DNA of 64,000 bases from the NCBI RefSeq assembly GCF_002846555.1, contig NZ_PJMS01000001.1, positions 1,178,001-1,242,000 of the forward strand. The letters are read 5' to 3'. The notes beneath the pieces are model-generated. The model had not been told where the DNA came from and made no database searches. It saw only the letters and a list, made by a program, of their open reading frames with translations. Both the position numbers and the translations under genes were made by a program. Source of the stretch: Aquimarina sp. MAR_2010_214 (GTDB taxonomy: Bacteria; Bacteroidota; Bacteroidia; Flavobacteriales; Flavobacteriaceae). Positions 1 to 10,378 of this stretch are shown here, one piece after another (the first letter of the stretch is position 1; every line of letters begins with the position of its first letter).

Positions 1-199
1 TGAGATTATCACCAACTATTTTTAATACGTTGATTTCTAAAGAAGCACAATCCACATTTTTACAATCAAGAAGAGTGTCTACTGTAAAATTTTGTTTTTC
101 AAAAGTGAAAGATTCTTTAGTGTCACAGCTATATAATCCCCAAAAAATTAGTAGCAAAAGAATGAATTTTGATTTGGTGTTAGTTTTTGTGTTAATCAT
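1..199 (-). CDS. Lipoprotein, 3'-truncated by the window edge
   Basis: A reverse-strand frame opens with ATG at 199-197 and runs off the window start without a stop, giving 66 codons. Residues 1-25 form a lipoprotein signal: basic N-terminus, hydrophobic LLLLIFWGL, then lipobox LYSC. The mature start has two Cys (DCKNVDCASLEI), a pattern reminiscent of Bacteroidota DUF3298/RsiV-like lipoproteins. Too little is present to confirm that family. It is divergent from the PLP enzyme at 314. The export call is fairly safe; the function is not. Confidence 0.6.
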   Translation of the reverse strand, partial: MINTKTNTKSKFILLLLIFWGLYSCDTKESFTFEKQNFTVDTLLDCKNVDCASLEINVLKIVGDNL

Positions 200-313
200 C
201 TACTAAAGGTATTCAACGGAATATGATTAGAACGAATTTAATCATACATTTGTCCCGTTTTTCAACATAAAAATGACCAAGTTAATTTATTCTTGTTAAA
301 AACTAATAAATAG

Positions 314-1453
314 ATGAAATTTAACACTAAAACAATTCACGGAGGACAGCAACATGATCCAGCTTATGGTGCTGTTATGCCTCCGATATATCAGACATCC
401 ACATATGCTCAAACTACTCCAGGAGGGCATAAAGGTTTTGAATATAGCAGAACACATAATCCAACAAGAAAAGCATTAGAAGATTCTTTTGCCAGTATCG
501 AAAACGGAAAATTTGGACTTGCTTTTGGATCTGGTCTTGCTGCCATAGATGCAGTAATCAAATTATTGAAACCTGGTGATGAGGTTATTTCTACGAATGA
601 TTTATACGGAGGAACCTATCGTTTGTTTACTAAAATCTTTGAAGATTTTGGAATCAAGTTTCACTTTATCGGAATGGAAAATGCAGATAAAGTAGAAGAT
701 TATGTAAATGAGAATACTAAATTAGTATGGGTTGAAACACCAACCAATCCTATGATGAATATTATTGATATTAAAGCCATAGCTGCAATATCAAAAAAAC
801 ACAATATTTTGTTAGCCGTAGATAACACTTTTGCTACTCCATACCTGCAAAGACCTTTGGATCTTGGTGCCGATATTGTAATGCATAGTGCTACCAAATA
901 TTTAGGAGGACATAGTGATGTGGTTATGGGAGCATTGATTGTAAAAGATGAGAAATTAGCAGAGCAGCTTTATTTTATTCAGAATGCAAGCGGAGCTGTT
1001 TGTGGACCACAAGATAGCTTTTTGGTATTAAGAGGGATCAAGACATTGCATATACGTATGCAACGACACTGTGAAAATGGTGAAGCCATTGCAAAATATT
1101 TGAAGAATCATCCTAAAATAGAAAAAGTATACTGGCCAGGTTTTGAAGATCATCCTAATCATGAAGTTGCTAAAGCACAGATGGATGGTTTTGGAGGCAT
1201 GATATCTTTTGTTACAAAAGGCAGTGATTATGATAGTGCAATTAAGATCGTAGAGAATCTGAAAATTTTCACTTTAGCAGAATCTCTTGGTGGCGTAGAA
1301 AGCCTTGCAGGTCATCCGGCAAGTATGACACATGCTTCTATTCCCAAAGAAGAACGTGAGAAAACAGGAGTGGTTGATTCCTTAATTAGATTAAGTGTTG
1401 GTATAGAAGATGTAGATGACCTAATTACTGATCTTGACCAAGCCATTGGATAA
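314..1453 (+). CDS. Cystathionine gamma-synthase/lyase family PLP enzyme
   Basis: 379 aa, the normal length for the Cys/Met-metabolism PLP family (fold type I). The N-terminus KTIHGGQ..P.YGAVMPPIYQTSTY and the phosphate-binding YSRTHNPTR are typical. The Schiff-base lysine is K195 in SATKYLGGHSD, with the cofactor Asp in AVDNTFATP (about 170). The C-terminal SLGGVESL...PASMTH motif is complete. Family members exchange or eliminate groups at the gamma carbon of homoserine esters or cystathionine, moving sulfur between Cys and Met. Synthase and lyase cannot be separated from sequence alone. It is monocistronic, with about 100 bp before gdhA. Confidence 0.9.
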   Translation: MKFNTKTIHGGQQHDPAYGAVMPPIYQTSTYAQTTPGGHKGFEYSRTHNPTRKALEDSFASIENGKFGLAFGSGLAAIDAVIKLLKPGDEVISTNDLYGGTYRLFTKIFEDFGIKFHFIGMENADKVEDYVNENTKLVWVETPTNPMMNIIDIKAIAAISKKHNILLAVDNTFATPYLQRPLDLGADIVMHSATKYLGGHSDVVMGALIVKDEKLAEQLYFIQNASGAVCGPQDSFLVLRGIKTLHIRMQRHCENGEAIAKYLKNHPKIEKVYWPGFEDHPNHEVAKAQMDGFGGMISFVTKGSDYDSAIKIVENLKIFTLAESLGGVESLAGHPASMTHASIPKEEREKTGVVDSLIRLSVGIEDVDDLITDLDQAIG

Positions 1454-1480
1454 CCTAATTATTAAATTAAAAAAATAAAC

Positions 1481-1508
1481 TTGTTTTTTTAGGAATATCA
1501 TATATTTG
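1481..1508 (+). promoter_or_regulatory. Bacteroidota-type promoter of gdhA
   Basis: TTG at 1481-1483 and TATATTTG (matches TAnnTTTG) at 1501-1508 are separated by 17 nt, about 50 nt upstream of the gdhA ATG. This is pattern matching only; the spacing is slightly short of the usual ~19. Confidence 0.5.
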
Positions 1509-1553
1509 ACCTGATATTTCAACCTATAGATAAGAATCTATTAATTCAATTAA

Positions 1554-2900
<1,347 letters not shown>

Positions 2901-2921
2901 TAAGTTTTATTTTTATAAACA

Positions 2922-2953
2922 AAAGCCGTTTAGATAGTTTTCTAAACGGCTTT
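2922..2953 (+). terminator. Intrinsic terminator after gdhA
   Basis: Perfect 13-bp inverted repeat (AAAGCCGTTTAGA at 2922-2934, TCTAAACGGCTTT at 2941-2953) with a 6-nt loop, 22 nt past the gdhA stop. The GC-rich stem ends in TTT. Confidence 0.85.
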
Positions 2954-2994
2954 GTTGTTGATTTAAGAGAATTAACACTTTTAAATATTAGATC

Positions 2995-3025
2995 TTTGGA
3001 TTGAACTTAGGCTTATATAATTTTG
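2995..3025 (+). promoter_or_regulatory. Bacteroidota-type promoter of the DUF4136 gene
   Basis: TTTG at 2995-2998 and TAATTTTG at 3018-3025 with exactly 19 nt between them. This is a near-ideal -33/-7 pair, lying just after the gdhA terminator and 52 nt before the next start codon. Confidence 0.6.
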
Positions 3026-3077
3026 TTATGTATTTTTATGATTCCTTATGAAAACTCAAAAATGAGTTCTTAAACTG

Positions 3078-3611
3078 ATGCTCATGAAACATATAACCCT
3101 TTTCTTTTTCTTAGCACTATTCATCTCATGTGGGGTTACAAATACAGTTTATGATTATGATGAACAACAGGATTTTTCAATTTACAAGACCTATGCTTTT
3201 TATCCAGAGATGAGTTCTGGGCTTAATGATTTGGATCAAAAACGATTATTGATAGTAACAGAGAGCGTCATGCAAAACAAGGGGTTTACCAAATCTGAAA
3301 CTCCTGATATTTATATGAATTTTAAAACGGTTATTAATAAAACACCTTCTCGTAACAGTATTGGTGTAGGAGTTGGTAGTGGTAGTAGCGGAGTTAGTAT
3401 TGGTGTCGGAGGATCTATTCCTATTGGTGGACCAGAAACTTTTTTAGAACTTACGATAGATTTTGTTGATGTCAAAAAAGATGAGTTGGTATGGCAGGCG
3501 ATTGCCGAAAGGCGTTTTCATCCTAATGCAGCTCCAGATGTACGTACTAATTTCTTTCAAAAAATAATAGAAAAAACCTTAGCCAAATATCCACCCAAGA
3601 AGAAAAAATAA
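3078..3611 (+). CDS. DUF4136 family lipoprotein
   Basis: 177 aa. Lipoprotein signal: ITLFFFLALFISC, with the lipid-anchored Cys about residue 18. The mature part matches DUF4136 layout: a short Tyr-rich start (DYDEQQDFSIYKTYAFYP), a Gly/Ser-rich low-complexity stretch (about 93-118), then LTIDFVDVKKDELVWQA and a C-terminal NFFQKIIEKTLAKYPP helix. The family is periplasmic or outer-membrane anchored and has no established role. A second ATG six bases in (3084) is an equally good start. It is followed 27 bp later by recO. Confidence 0.8.
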   Translation: MLMKHITLFFFLALFISCGVTNTVYDYDEQQDFSIYKTYAFYPEMSSGLNDLDQKRLLIVTESVMQNKGFTKSETPDIYMNFKTVINKTPSRNSIGVGVGSGSSGVSIGVGGSIPIGGPETFLELTIDFVDVKKDELVWQAIAERRFHPNAAPDVRTNFFQKIIEKTLAKYPPKKKK

Positions 3612-3638
3612 ATTGCTTTTACTTATTTTTGATTTATA

Positions 3639-4358
3639 ATGATAATCAATTCACCAGCAATAGTAATACACTCCTTACGATATAGTGAAGCAGACTTGAT
3701 TGTTTCATTATTTACAAAAACAAGTGGGCTACGCTCTTATTTACTGAAAGGAGTTTTAAAATCTAAAAGAGGAAAAATTAGAGCATCATTATTTCAACCC
3801 CTTACCTTATTAGAAATACAAGCTTTTCATAGAGATAAAGGTTCCTTAGAGAGAATTAAAGAAGCCAAAATAAAAACAATTTATAAATCCTTACATACAG
3901 ATTTTATAAAAGGTACAGTAGTGTTTTTTATTTCTGAAGTGCTTAAGAATTCTATCCAAGAAGAAGAAACAAATACAGATTTATTCGAATATCTTGAAAC
4001 CGCTTTAATATGGTTAGATACACATGATACTATTGGTAATTTTCATATTACGTTTTTAACCAAACTTACCCAATATCTTGGTTTTTATCCTGATACTCCT
4101 CATATAGAATCAGATTATTTCAATATGCAGGATGGTATTTTTCAGTCTACCAGTAGCAATGTATACTGTGTATGTGGAGATCAGGTAAAATTATTCAAAC
4201 AATTTTTAGGTACAACATTTGAAGCAAGTATGGATATTAAACTATCAAAGAGCATACGAAGTGATATTCTGGCTATGCTATTAGTATATTTTGAGCTACA
4301 TTTGCACGGTTTTAAGAAACCGAAATCACTTTCTGTTTTAAACGAAATTTTTAATTAA
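3639..4358 (+). CDS. recO: DNA repair protein RecO
   Basis: 239 aa, full length for RecO. The N-terminal OB fold is recognisable (AIVIHSLRYSEADLIVSLFTKTSGLRSYLLKGV, with SKRGKIRASLFQPLTLLEI). An all-helical C-terminal domain follows. The zinc-binding Cys cluster of many RecO proteins is reduced to YCVCG, as is common in Bacteroidota. RecO loads RecA on SSB-coated ssDNA with RecR in the RecFOR gap-repair pathway. It is followed 4 bp later by the TonB receptor, so the two may be cotranscribed. Confidence 0.92.
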   Translation: MIINSPAIVIHSLRYSEADLIVSLFTKTSGLRSYLLKGVLKSKRGKIRASLFQPLTLLEIQAFHRDKGSLERIKEAKIKTIYKSLHTDFIKGTVVFFISEVLKNSIQEEETNTDLFEYLETALIWLDTHDTIGNFHITFLTKLTQYLGFYPDTPHIESDYFNMQDGIFQSTSSNVYCVCGDQVKLFKQFLGTTFEASMDIKLSKSIRSDILAMLLVYFELHLHGFKKPKSLSVLNEIFN

Positions 4359-4362
4359 GATA

Positions 4363-6768
4363 ATGCGGTTATTTATATTTCTTTTGTTGACTATGTTTTT
4401 TGTATTGCCTGGCAATGCTCAAAAAATCACGATATTTAGTACTACAAGTAATCAACCTATTCCTAATGTAGCTATTTACAATAAGATTAAGTCTAAGAGT
4501 GCTATTACTGATTTTGATGGAGTAGCCGATATTTCTGCGTTTTCTGATACCGAAATCTTATACTTTACTCATGTCTCACATTTGAGTATAAGTATGATTA
4601 AGTCTAAAATACCAAAATCACTTTCTATATATTTAAAGCCAGATGAAAACCAACTTTCTGAAGTTGTTATTTCAGTATCAAAATGGGAGCAAGAACAAAA
4701 AGAAATTACACAAAAAATAGTAAGTATTTCTTCTAATGATATTGCATTGTCTATGCCGCAAACATCTGCTGATCTTTTACAAAGTAGTGGACAGGTTTTT
4801 ATTCAAAAAAGCCAACTGGGAGGAGGAAGTCCTATCATTAGAGGTTTTTCTACGAATCGATTATTGCTTACCGTAGATGGAGTACGAATGAATACTGCAA
4901 TTTTTAGAGGAGGAAATGTGCAAAATGTAATTTCGGTTGATCCCTTTACTGTAGATAGAACAGAGGTAATATTAGGGCCAGGTTCTGTTGTATACGGTAG
5001 TGATGCAGTAGGTGGGGTAATGAATTTTTATACTACACAACCTAAATTTGCCATAAATAATAAGAATAAATTAAGTGGTAATGCACTTATTAGATATGCC
5101 AGTGCCAGCAATGAAAAAACGGGACATGTGGATTTTAATATTGGATTAGAGAAATGGGCATTTTTGACAAGTGTAAGCTATACAGATTTTGACGATTTAA
5201 AAATGGGAAGTCATGGTCCCGATGACTATTTGAGAAATGAATATGTAGAAATCTTAAATGGAGAAGATTATATAATTCAAAATGATAATCCGAAAAAACA
5301 AGTGTTTACAGGGTATGATCAGATTAATTTATTACAGAAAATTCGTTTTATGCCTAACGAAAAATGGGATTTTAATGCGAGTCTTATCTATACAGAGACA
5401 TCAGATTTTCCTCGGTATGATCGCTTGATTAGAAGGAGAAATGGAAATTTAAGATCTGCCGAATGGTTTTATGGACCACAGCTTTGGTTTATGGGTAATC
5501 TACAGGTGTCACATAAATCAAAAAACAAGCTGTATGATAAAATGAAAATCACTGCAGCATATCAATATTTTGAAGAAAGTAGAAATGATCGTAATTTTAG
5601 AAGTGATATCCTAGAAAGAACTCAAGAACAGGTAGATGCTTACTCTTTAAATTGGGACTTTGAAAAAAAGTTTAGCAATAAGACCACATTGTATTATGGA
5701 TTAGAATATGTGCTGAATCAAGTATATTCTGATGGGTCAGAACGCAATATTGATACTAATATCATTGAAGATGCACCTTCGAGATATCCAGATGGGTCTA
5801 CCTGGCAATCTATAGCGGCATACTTAAGTATAAAGCATAAGTTAAGCGAGAAACTAAGATTTCAAGGAGGATTGCGATATAATAGAATCATCTTGTATTC
5901 AGAATATGATGATAAATTTTTTGATTTCCCATTTACAGAAGCAAATATTGATACCGAAGCATTAACAGGTACTGCGGGGCTAAGTTGGTTTCCTAATAAT
6001 ATGATACAATGGAAATTGAACTTCTCTACAGCTTTTAGAGCACCTAATATTGATGATGTTGGTAAGATTTTTGACTCAGAACCTGGATCTGTGGTAGTAC
6101 CTAATCCTGATATAAAATCAGAATATGCGTATAATGGTGAAATAGGAGTAAAATTAAATTTTGATAAAAACATATCTGTAGATTTGTCGACGTATTATAC
6201 GCATCTTAAAGATGCATTAATACGAAGAGATTATAGCCTAAATGGGCAAACAGAAATCGAATTTGGAGGAGAACTTAGTAATGTACAAGCTATTCAAAAT
6301 GCTGCAAATGCCAGAATATATGGTTTTGAAGCAGGAATAGAGTACAAGTTTTTTGAGAATTTTAAACTAACATCTAAGTATACTTTTGTTGGAGGAGAAG
6401 AAGAATCTGATGACGGCACGACAGCTCCATCAAGACATGTTTCTCCTCAATTTGGAACTACTAAATTGAGTTACATATCACCTAAATTTACAATCGATGC
6501 TTTTGCTATATATAATGGAGAGTTTAGTTATGAGGATCTAGCACCTTCTCAACAAAATAATGATTTTTTATATGCCAAAGATCAAGATGGGAATCCATAT
6601 TCTCCATCCTGGTATACCTTTAACCTTAGGACACAATACCAAGTAACTAGAAATATAAAAGGAATATTATCGATAGAAAATATTACTGACCAACGATATC
6701 GCCCGTATTCTTCTGGAATTGCTGGAGCAGGTAGAAATTTTATCCTATCAGTAAAATATACACTTTAA
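4363..6768 (+). CDS. TonB-dependent outer-membrane receptor (heme/cobalamin-receptor-like)
   Basis: 801 aa. Signal peptide (ends near GNAQ), then a short CarboxypepD_reg-like beta domain (about 20-90), a plug domain (about 110-230) with QLGGGSPIIRGFSTNRLLLTVDGVRMN and DRTEVILGPGSVVYGSDAVGGVMNF, and a C-terminal beta barrel ending in the aromatic-rich FILSVKYTL. The plug resembles hemoglobin/heme or BtuB-type receptors, but the ligand cannot be read from sequence. Energised by TonB-ExbBD, it would import a metal chelate or other nutrient. It starts 4 bp after recO and is followed by a HAD phosphatase 20 bp downstream. Confidence 0.88.
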   Translation: MRLFIFLLLTMFFVLPGNAQKITIFSTTSNQPIPNVAIYNKIKSKSAITDFDGVADISAFSDTEILYFTHVSHLSISMIKSKIPKSLSIYLKPDENQLSEVVISVSKWEQEQKEITQKIVSISSNDIALSMPQTSADLLQSSGQVFIQKSQLGGGSPIIRGFSTNRLLLTVDGVRMNTAIFRGGNVQNVISVDPFTVDRTEVILGPGSVVYGSDAVGGVMNFYTTQPKFAINNKNKLSGNALIRYASASNEKTGHVDFNIGLEKWAFLTSVSYTDFDDLKMGSHGPDDYLRNEYVEILNGEDYIIQNDNPKKQVFTGYDQINLLQKIRFMPNEKWDFNASLIYTETSDFPRYDRLIRRRNGNLRSAEWFYGPQLWFMGNLQVSHKSKNKLYDKMKITAAYQYFEESRNDRNFRSDILERTQEQVDAYSLNWDFEKKFSNKTTLYYGLEYVLNQVYSDGSERNIDTNIIEDAPSRYPDGSTWQSIAAYLSIKHKLSEKLRFQGGLRYNRIILYSEYDDKFFDFPFTEANIDTEALTGTAGLSWFPNNMIQWKLNFSTAFRAPNIDDVGKIFDSEPGSVVVPNPDIKSEYAYNGEIGVKLNFDKNISVDLSTYYTHLKDALIRRDYSLNGQTEIEFGGELSNVQAIQNAANARIYGFEAGIEYKFFENFKLTSKYTFVGGEEESDDGTTAPSRHVSPQFGTTKLSYISPKFTIDAFAIYNGEFSYEDLAPSQQNNDFLYAKDQDGNPYSPSWYTFNLRTQYQVTRNIKGILSIENITDQRYRPYSSGIAGAGRNFILSVKYTL

Positions 6769-6788
6769 CATCATAGAATAGAAGCTGT

Positions 6789-7442
6789 ATGAAGAATACA
6801 TTATTCATATTTGATATCGATGGAACACTCACAGATAGTGTGCCTATGTATTTGATTTCGGTTACAAAATCGTTATTAGCATTGGGAATTTCTGATATCG
6901 ATACCGATTATGATAGGTATAAACACCATACCGATAGTTATGCATTGAGATATAATTACGAGCGCAATTTTAAGACAGCCTTTCCAGAGTCATTACTGGA
7001 TGATTTTGAGATTGATTTGATTCATCAAATGAACATGTTTGATCCTGTAAAAGAAATTGATGGTGCTAAATCATTAATTCGGTTTTTTAAAGAGGATAAC
7101 ATTCCTTTTTGTTTTGCCACAGGAGCATTACCAAAACCTGCAATGATCAAATTAGATCAATGTGATATTTGGTATGATGAAAAACTATTAGCAACTTCAA
7201 AAACGCACGAGTCGAGAGAAGGATTTGTTTTGGATGCTATAGAAAGGTCAAAGTTGTATTATGGTAAAGAAAATTTTGATCGTATTGTATCCATAGGAGA
7301 TGGTGTTTGGGATTTGAAAACAGCTCAAAATTTATCTCTTGATTTTGTAGGGATAGGAGATAAGAATAAAGTAAAATTACTAGAAAACGGAGCTAAACAC
7401 TGCTTTTCTACGCTATCAGCATTCAAAAAATCACTAATTTAA
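6789..7442 (+). CDS. HAD-superfamily phosphatase
   Basis: 217 aa. Motif I FDIDGTLTDS has nucleophile D9 and acid/base D11. Motif II is FATGALP (near 108), and motif IV IGDGVWDLKTAQ carries the Mg-binding Asp. The cap insertion between motifs I and II is of C1 (phosphoglycolate-phosphatase-like) type. The substrate is unknown. The last 14 codons and stop lie in the left copy of a ~95-bp direct repeat; the right copy sits 1.78 kb away. Confidence 0.85.
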   Translation: MKNTLFIFDIDGTLTDSVPMYLISVTKSLLALGISDIDTDYDRYKHHTDSYALRYNYERNFKTAFPESLLDDFEIDLIHQMNMFDPVKEIDGAKSLIRFFKEDNIPFCFATGALPKPAMIKLDQCDIWYDEKLLATSKTHESREGFVLDAIERSKLYYGKENFDRIVSIGDGVWDLKTAQNLSLDFVGIGDKNKVKLLENGAKHCFSTLSAFKKSLI

Positions 7443-7493
7443 TTTATAGTAGCTCTTAGCTTTTGCATTTGGTAGATGTCAAAACCTTTTTTA
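7399..7493. repeat. Direct repeat, left copy, flanking the TlpA insert
   Basis: This ~95-bp segment holds the last codons of the HAD gene plus a decayed 3' end of the convergent SnoaL-like gene. It matches 9181-9275 at a constant offset of 1782 bp. The first ~70 bases differ at only three positions; later bases diverge more. Confidence 0.85.
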
Positions 7494-7574
7494 TGCATCG
7501 TATGTTTTTGTTTCTGAATTGATTACTAGAAATTGTGCTATGGTATGAATCATCCTTATTTGAAACAGTATGCA

Positions 7575-8897
7575 TTATAATGTTTTAATAACCCCAAGCA
7601 TTTCTTTATAAGAACCCCCATGACCTCGATACATAATTTTTAAATCTTTATTTAGAATTATAAATGTAGGATAGCTCATAACCTTAAGCTCTGAGATGAT
7701 CTTTGGTTTAATAGTACTAGCACTTTTGGGTTTTCCTTTTACATAGGTTTGTTGCCATTCTATAGCATTACTGTTTACATACTTCCTGACTTTGGTAACA
7801 TCTTCCTGATAAGCGATGCCTAGAATAGCCAGTTTGTCTTTGTTTTCTTCTCTTAATTTTTTTAAATCCGGGGTTAACTTTTTACAGGGGCCACACCAGG
7901 TTCCCCAGAAATCCAGGACTAGATATGTATTGTTGTCAAAGAGGCTGGATAATGTAATGGTATCTCCTGTAAGCGTATTTAATTTGTAATCTTTGATATA
8001 GTTTCCCGTATGTTCTCCATATACTTTGCCTTTAAGCTCTAATTTTCTTAAATATATTTCTTTAGCGTTTAAGTTGATTCTATCCATTAGAAAATAAGTC
8101 GAATCCAATCGTACCATATCCCCCTCATTATATTCGATATAATACCCACTGGATCTTTTTAAAAAATCCTTGTTTGATTCCTGAAAAATTGCAAAACTTT
8201 TTCCACCCAAACCATATTCTTTCATTGCGACTTTATAGTTCTTATCATTATAGGTAAACTCTCCATACCAATAGCCTAGTTGTAGTGATACCAATTGTAA
8301 ACTACTTTTGATTTTTTGTATTGGGGTCATTTCGTTATAACGGTAAGAATACGTATTTGGAATTACTTTTATAGACTTAGCAGTTCCTATAAAAGTATCT
8401 TTTTCTATCTTTTTATAAGGCATTAAAAAAGTTTTAAAAAAATCCTTGGCCTTATCTCTATCGGTACTCAAACTGCGATCAAAAAGGATTAGCTCGTCAT
8501 CGCTAAAATCCTTATTCCTGTTTTTATCCAGGATATAGAACTGTTTATCCTCTTGATATCCACTTACACAAAACAGTTCCTGCTCTCTAATTTTAGTTCT
8601 TAGTTTGTCGGTCAGTTTTTTTTCTTTTTTTAGTTTTCTGATTTCATGTCCATCATTAAGTGTTAATCTACCTACAACTACTGTATCTACATCGGGGATC
8701 CCAATAAATTCTTTTGGTATAGCATCCAGCATGGTGAATGGCATTGTAGGTATAAGAAAAGGGTCATTTTCTAATGTTTGATGTATTGGTATCAGAATTT
8801 CCTCCTTTTGTTGTGGTTTTTGTGTACAGCCTATAGTTAAAAACAGAGCACAGATCAAAAGAAATTGTATTCTAAATTGTGTTTTATAGCGAATCAT
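7575..8897 (-). CDS. TlpA/thioredoxin-like disulfide oxidoreductase lipoprotein
   Basis: 440 aa. Lipoprotein signal with lipobox LTIGC (Cys about 24). A long N-terminal part of unknown fold is followed by a C-terminal thioredoxin domain (about 300-440) with redox site WCGPC near 334, the strand YLVLDFWGTW and the cis-Pro loop MSYPTF. TlpA/ResA-like proteins reduce or exchange disulfides outside the cytoplasmic membrane. The gene lies alone between two copies of a direct repeat derived from its neighbours, so it was inserted between the HAD and SnoaL-like genes. The ~320 bp upstream is AT-rich and holds no gene. Confidence 0.85.
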   Translation of the reverse strand: MIRYKTQFRIQFLLICALFLTIGCTQKPQQKEEILIPIHQTLENDPFLIPTMPFTMLDAIPKEFIGIPDVDTVVVGRLTLNDGHEIRKLKKEKKLTDKLRTKIREQELFCVSGYQEDKQFYILDKNRNKDFSDDELILFDRSLSTDRDKAKDFFKTFLMPYKKIEKDTFIGTAKSIKVIPNTYSYRYNEMTPIQKIKSSLQLVSLQLGYWYGEFTYNDKNYKVAMKEYGLGGKSFAIFQESNKDFLKRSSGYYIEYNEGDMVRLDSTYFLMDRINLNAKEIYLRKLELKGKVYGEHTGNYIKDYKLNTLTGDTITLSSLFDNNTYLVLDFWGTWCGPCKKLTPDLKKLREENKDKLAILGIAYQEDVTKVRKYVNSNAIEWQQTYVKGKPKSASTIKPKIISELKVMSYPTFIILNKDLKIMYRGHGGSYKEMLGVIKTL

Positions 8898-9180
8898 ATA
8901 CCTATTAGTTTAAGAAGTGAATAAATAATCTCTGAGGCAAAATTTTGAGAAATTCTATAAATTGAAATAATGAGAGATGACAAATAGTAGCCTCTTAATA
9001 GTTCAAAATAGATACAAAGTCATTTTTGCCATAAAAATTATTACAATAAAATATATTAAATAGGATAGGATAACACTAATATATGTATTATAGCTGAACT
9101 AAAATAGTTATTAATTATTAAATGTTTAATTATAAATGACATAGGAGTTCAGTCACGTCAATATATAAAAGATGTTTATG
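8898..9180. other. Non-coding upstream region of the TlpA lipoprotein gene
   Basis: AT-rich and without a credible ORF. It is bounded on the right by the second direct-repeat copy, so it belongs to the inserted block and presumably contains the TlpA promoter. I see no clear -33/-7 pair. Confidence 0.5.
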
Positions 9181-9275
9181 ACTGCTTTTCTACGCTGTCA
9201 ACATTCAAAAAATCACTAATTTAATTTATAGTAGTTCTTAGCTTTTGCATTAAGGTGGTGTCAAACTCTTTTTTA
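9181..9275. repeat. Direct repeat, right copy, flanking the TlpA insert
   Basis: Near-identical to 7399-7493. It contains a second copy of the HAD C-terminus in frame (CFSTLSTFKKSLI, stop at 9222-9224), overlapping the intact 3' end of the SnoaL-like gene. This shows the HAD and SnoaL-like genes were once convergent neighbours. Confidence 0.85.
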
Positions 9276-9715
9276 AGCTTGGTGATTTCGGCTACATTTT
9301 CATTAGGGATAGCAATAGATAACACATAGTGCTTTATTTTCCAGCCATTAGCCGTTTTTTGAAGAATACCACTACCACGACAAATCCCCATTTGAGTATC
9401 TAATAACTCATCAAACCACACGATATCACTTTCTTTTTTTGCAAAAATATTTCTTTCAAGAGTAGAGAAGCTCCAGGCTTTTCCTTTATCAAAATAAGGT
9501 TTGGCAAAAGCTTTAAATTCAGAGTTATTCCAATTTTCTGTAGGATCTGTTCCTATAAAAATAGCATCCTCTGTCATTAACCCAAAATAGGCTTCAAAAT
9601 TAGCATCGGCAGCAGCTTTGTGCCATTGCTCAAGAGTAGTATTGATTTCAGTATTTTGTTGTGCAAAACAAAAACTGTTGACGATTAGCAGTAAAGATAG
9701 AATGAGCTTTTGCAT
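9221..9715 (-). CDS. Secreted SnoaL/NTF2-like protein
   Basis: 164 aa. Cleavable signal peptide (LILSLLLIVNSFCFAQ), then a compact NTF2-like cone-fold domain: a helical start TTLEQWHKAAADANFEAYFGLMTEDAIFIGTD and strands ending GILQKTANGWKIKHYVLSI. It matches SnoaL_3/DUF4440-type proteins, used as small-molecule binding or enzymatic scaffolds. No catalytic residue can be assigned. Its stop overlaps the duplicated HAD C-terminus. A 179-aa lipoprotein gene lies 10 bp upstream on the same strand. Confidence 0.75.
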   Translation of the reverse strand: MQKLILSLLLIVNSFCFAQQNTEINTTLEQWHKAAADANFEAYFGLMTEDAIFIGTDPTENWNNSEFKAFAKPYFDKGKAWSFSTLERNIFAKKESDIVWFDELLDTQMGICRGSGILQKTANGWKIKHYVLSIAIPNENVAEITKLKKEFDTTLMQKLRTTIN

Positions 9716-9725
9716 GAGTTTAATT

Positions 9726-10265
9726 TTATAGTTTTTTCTCTTGATTTTCTAGTTCTCTTAAGAGTTCTTTTTCGATATTTTCTGGGATTGCTAATGACAA
9801 CTCATTTAATTGTATGATCAAACTATTATAAGCTTTAATCAATCTTGTATTAGCCTTCAGAACCTTATCAGAATCTTTATTTTTCTTTTCAGAAAGCAGC
9901 TTTAGCAAGCCTGTTTCAGTAGATAGAACACTAATTCTAGAGTTAATAGTATTTATATTTAGATCTTCAGAAAGATTTTCTTTAAATGTACTCACTAATA
10001 AATCTATGCTATCAACATGTTTGTTCACGTAAAAAGAATTCTCATTGCTTAGTACGGTTATAAAACTTCTTAAGTTTTGAAAATCATCAAAACTCTCAAG
10101 GCTTTTTTCTGCCTCTGGAGAAAGTTTTAAAAGGTCTAATTTGATCTTTTCTTTAGAAAGACTATCTAGCTTAGTGATAGGATTTTTTCCCTGTGTATTG
10201 GTGGTTTTTTCACTTTGACACCCAAAACAAATTAATATGATTCCTAAAAAAAGAAATATTCGCAT
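9726..10265 (-). CDS. Hypothetical lipoprotein
   Basis: 179 aa. Signal FLFLGIILICFGC with lipobox Cys at 16; the mature chain is mostly predicted helix with heptad-like Leu/Ile (LSKEKIKLDLLKLSPEAEK; SLIIQLNELSLAIPENIEK). No recognisable domain. Probably cotranscribed with the SnoaL-like gene 10 bp downstream. Confidence 0.6.
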   Translation of the reverse strand: MRIFLFLGIILICFGCQSEKTTNTQGKNPITKLDSLSKEKIKLDLLKLSPEAEKSLESFDDFQNLRSFITVLSNENSFYVNKHVDSIDLLVSTFKENLSEDLNINTINSRISVLSTETGLLKLLSEKKNKDSDKVLKANTRLIKAYNSLIIQLNELSLAIPENIEKELLRELENQEKKL

Positions 10266-10378
10266 CCTGTATTTTTTAGTAAGGACTCAAAAATAAGGTA
10301 TTTATATCAGTTCTTACATAAAATTAATTCTAGAAAATACGATGTCGTTGATATCTATATAGAATTGCTAATATGTAA

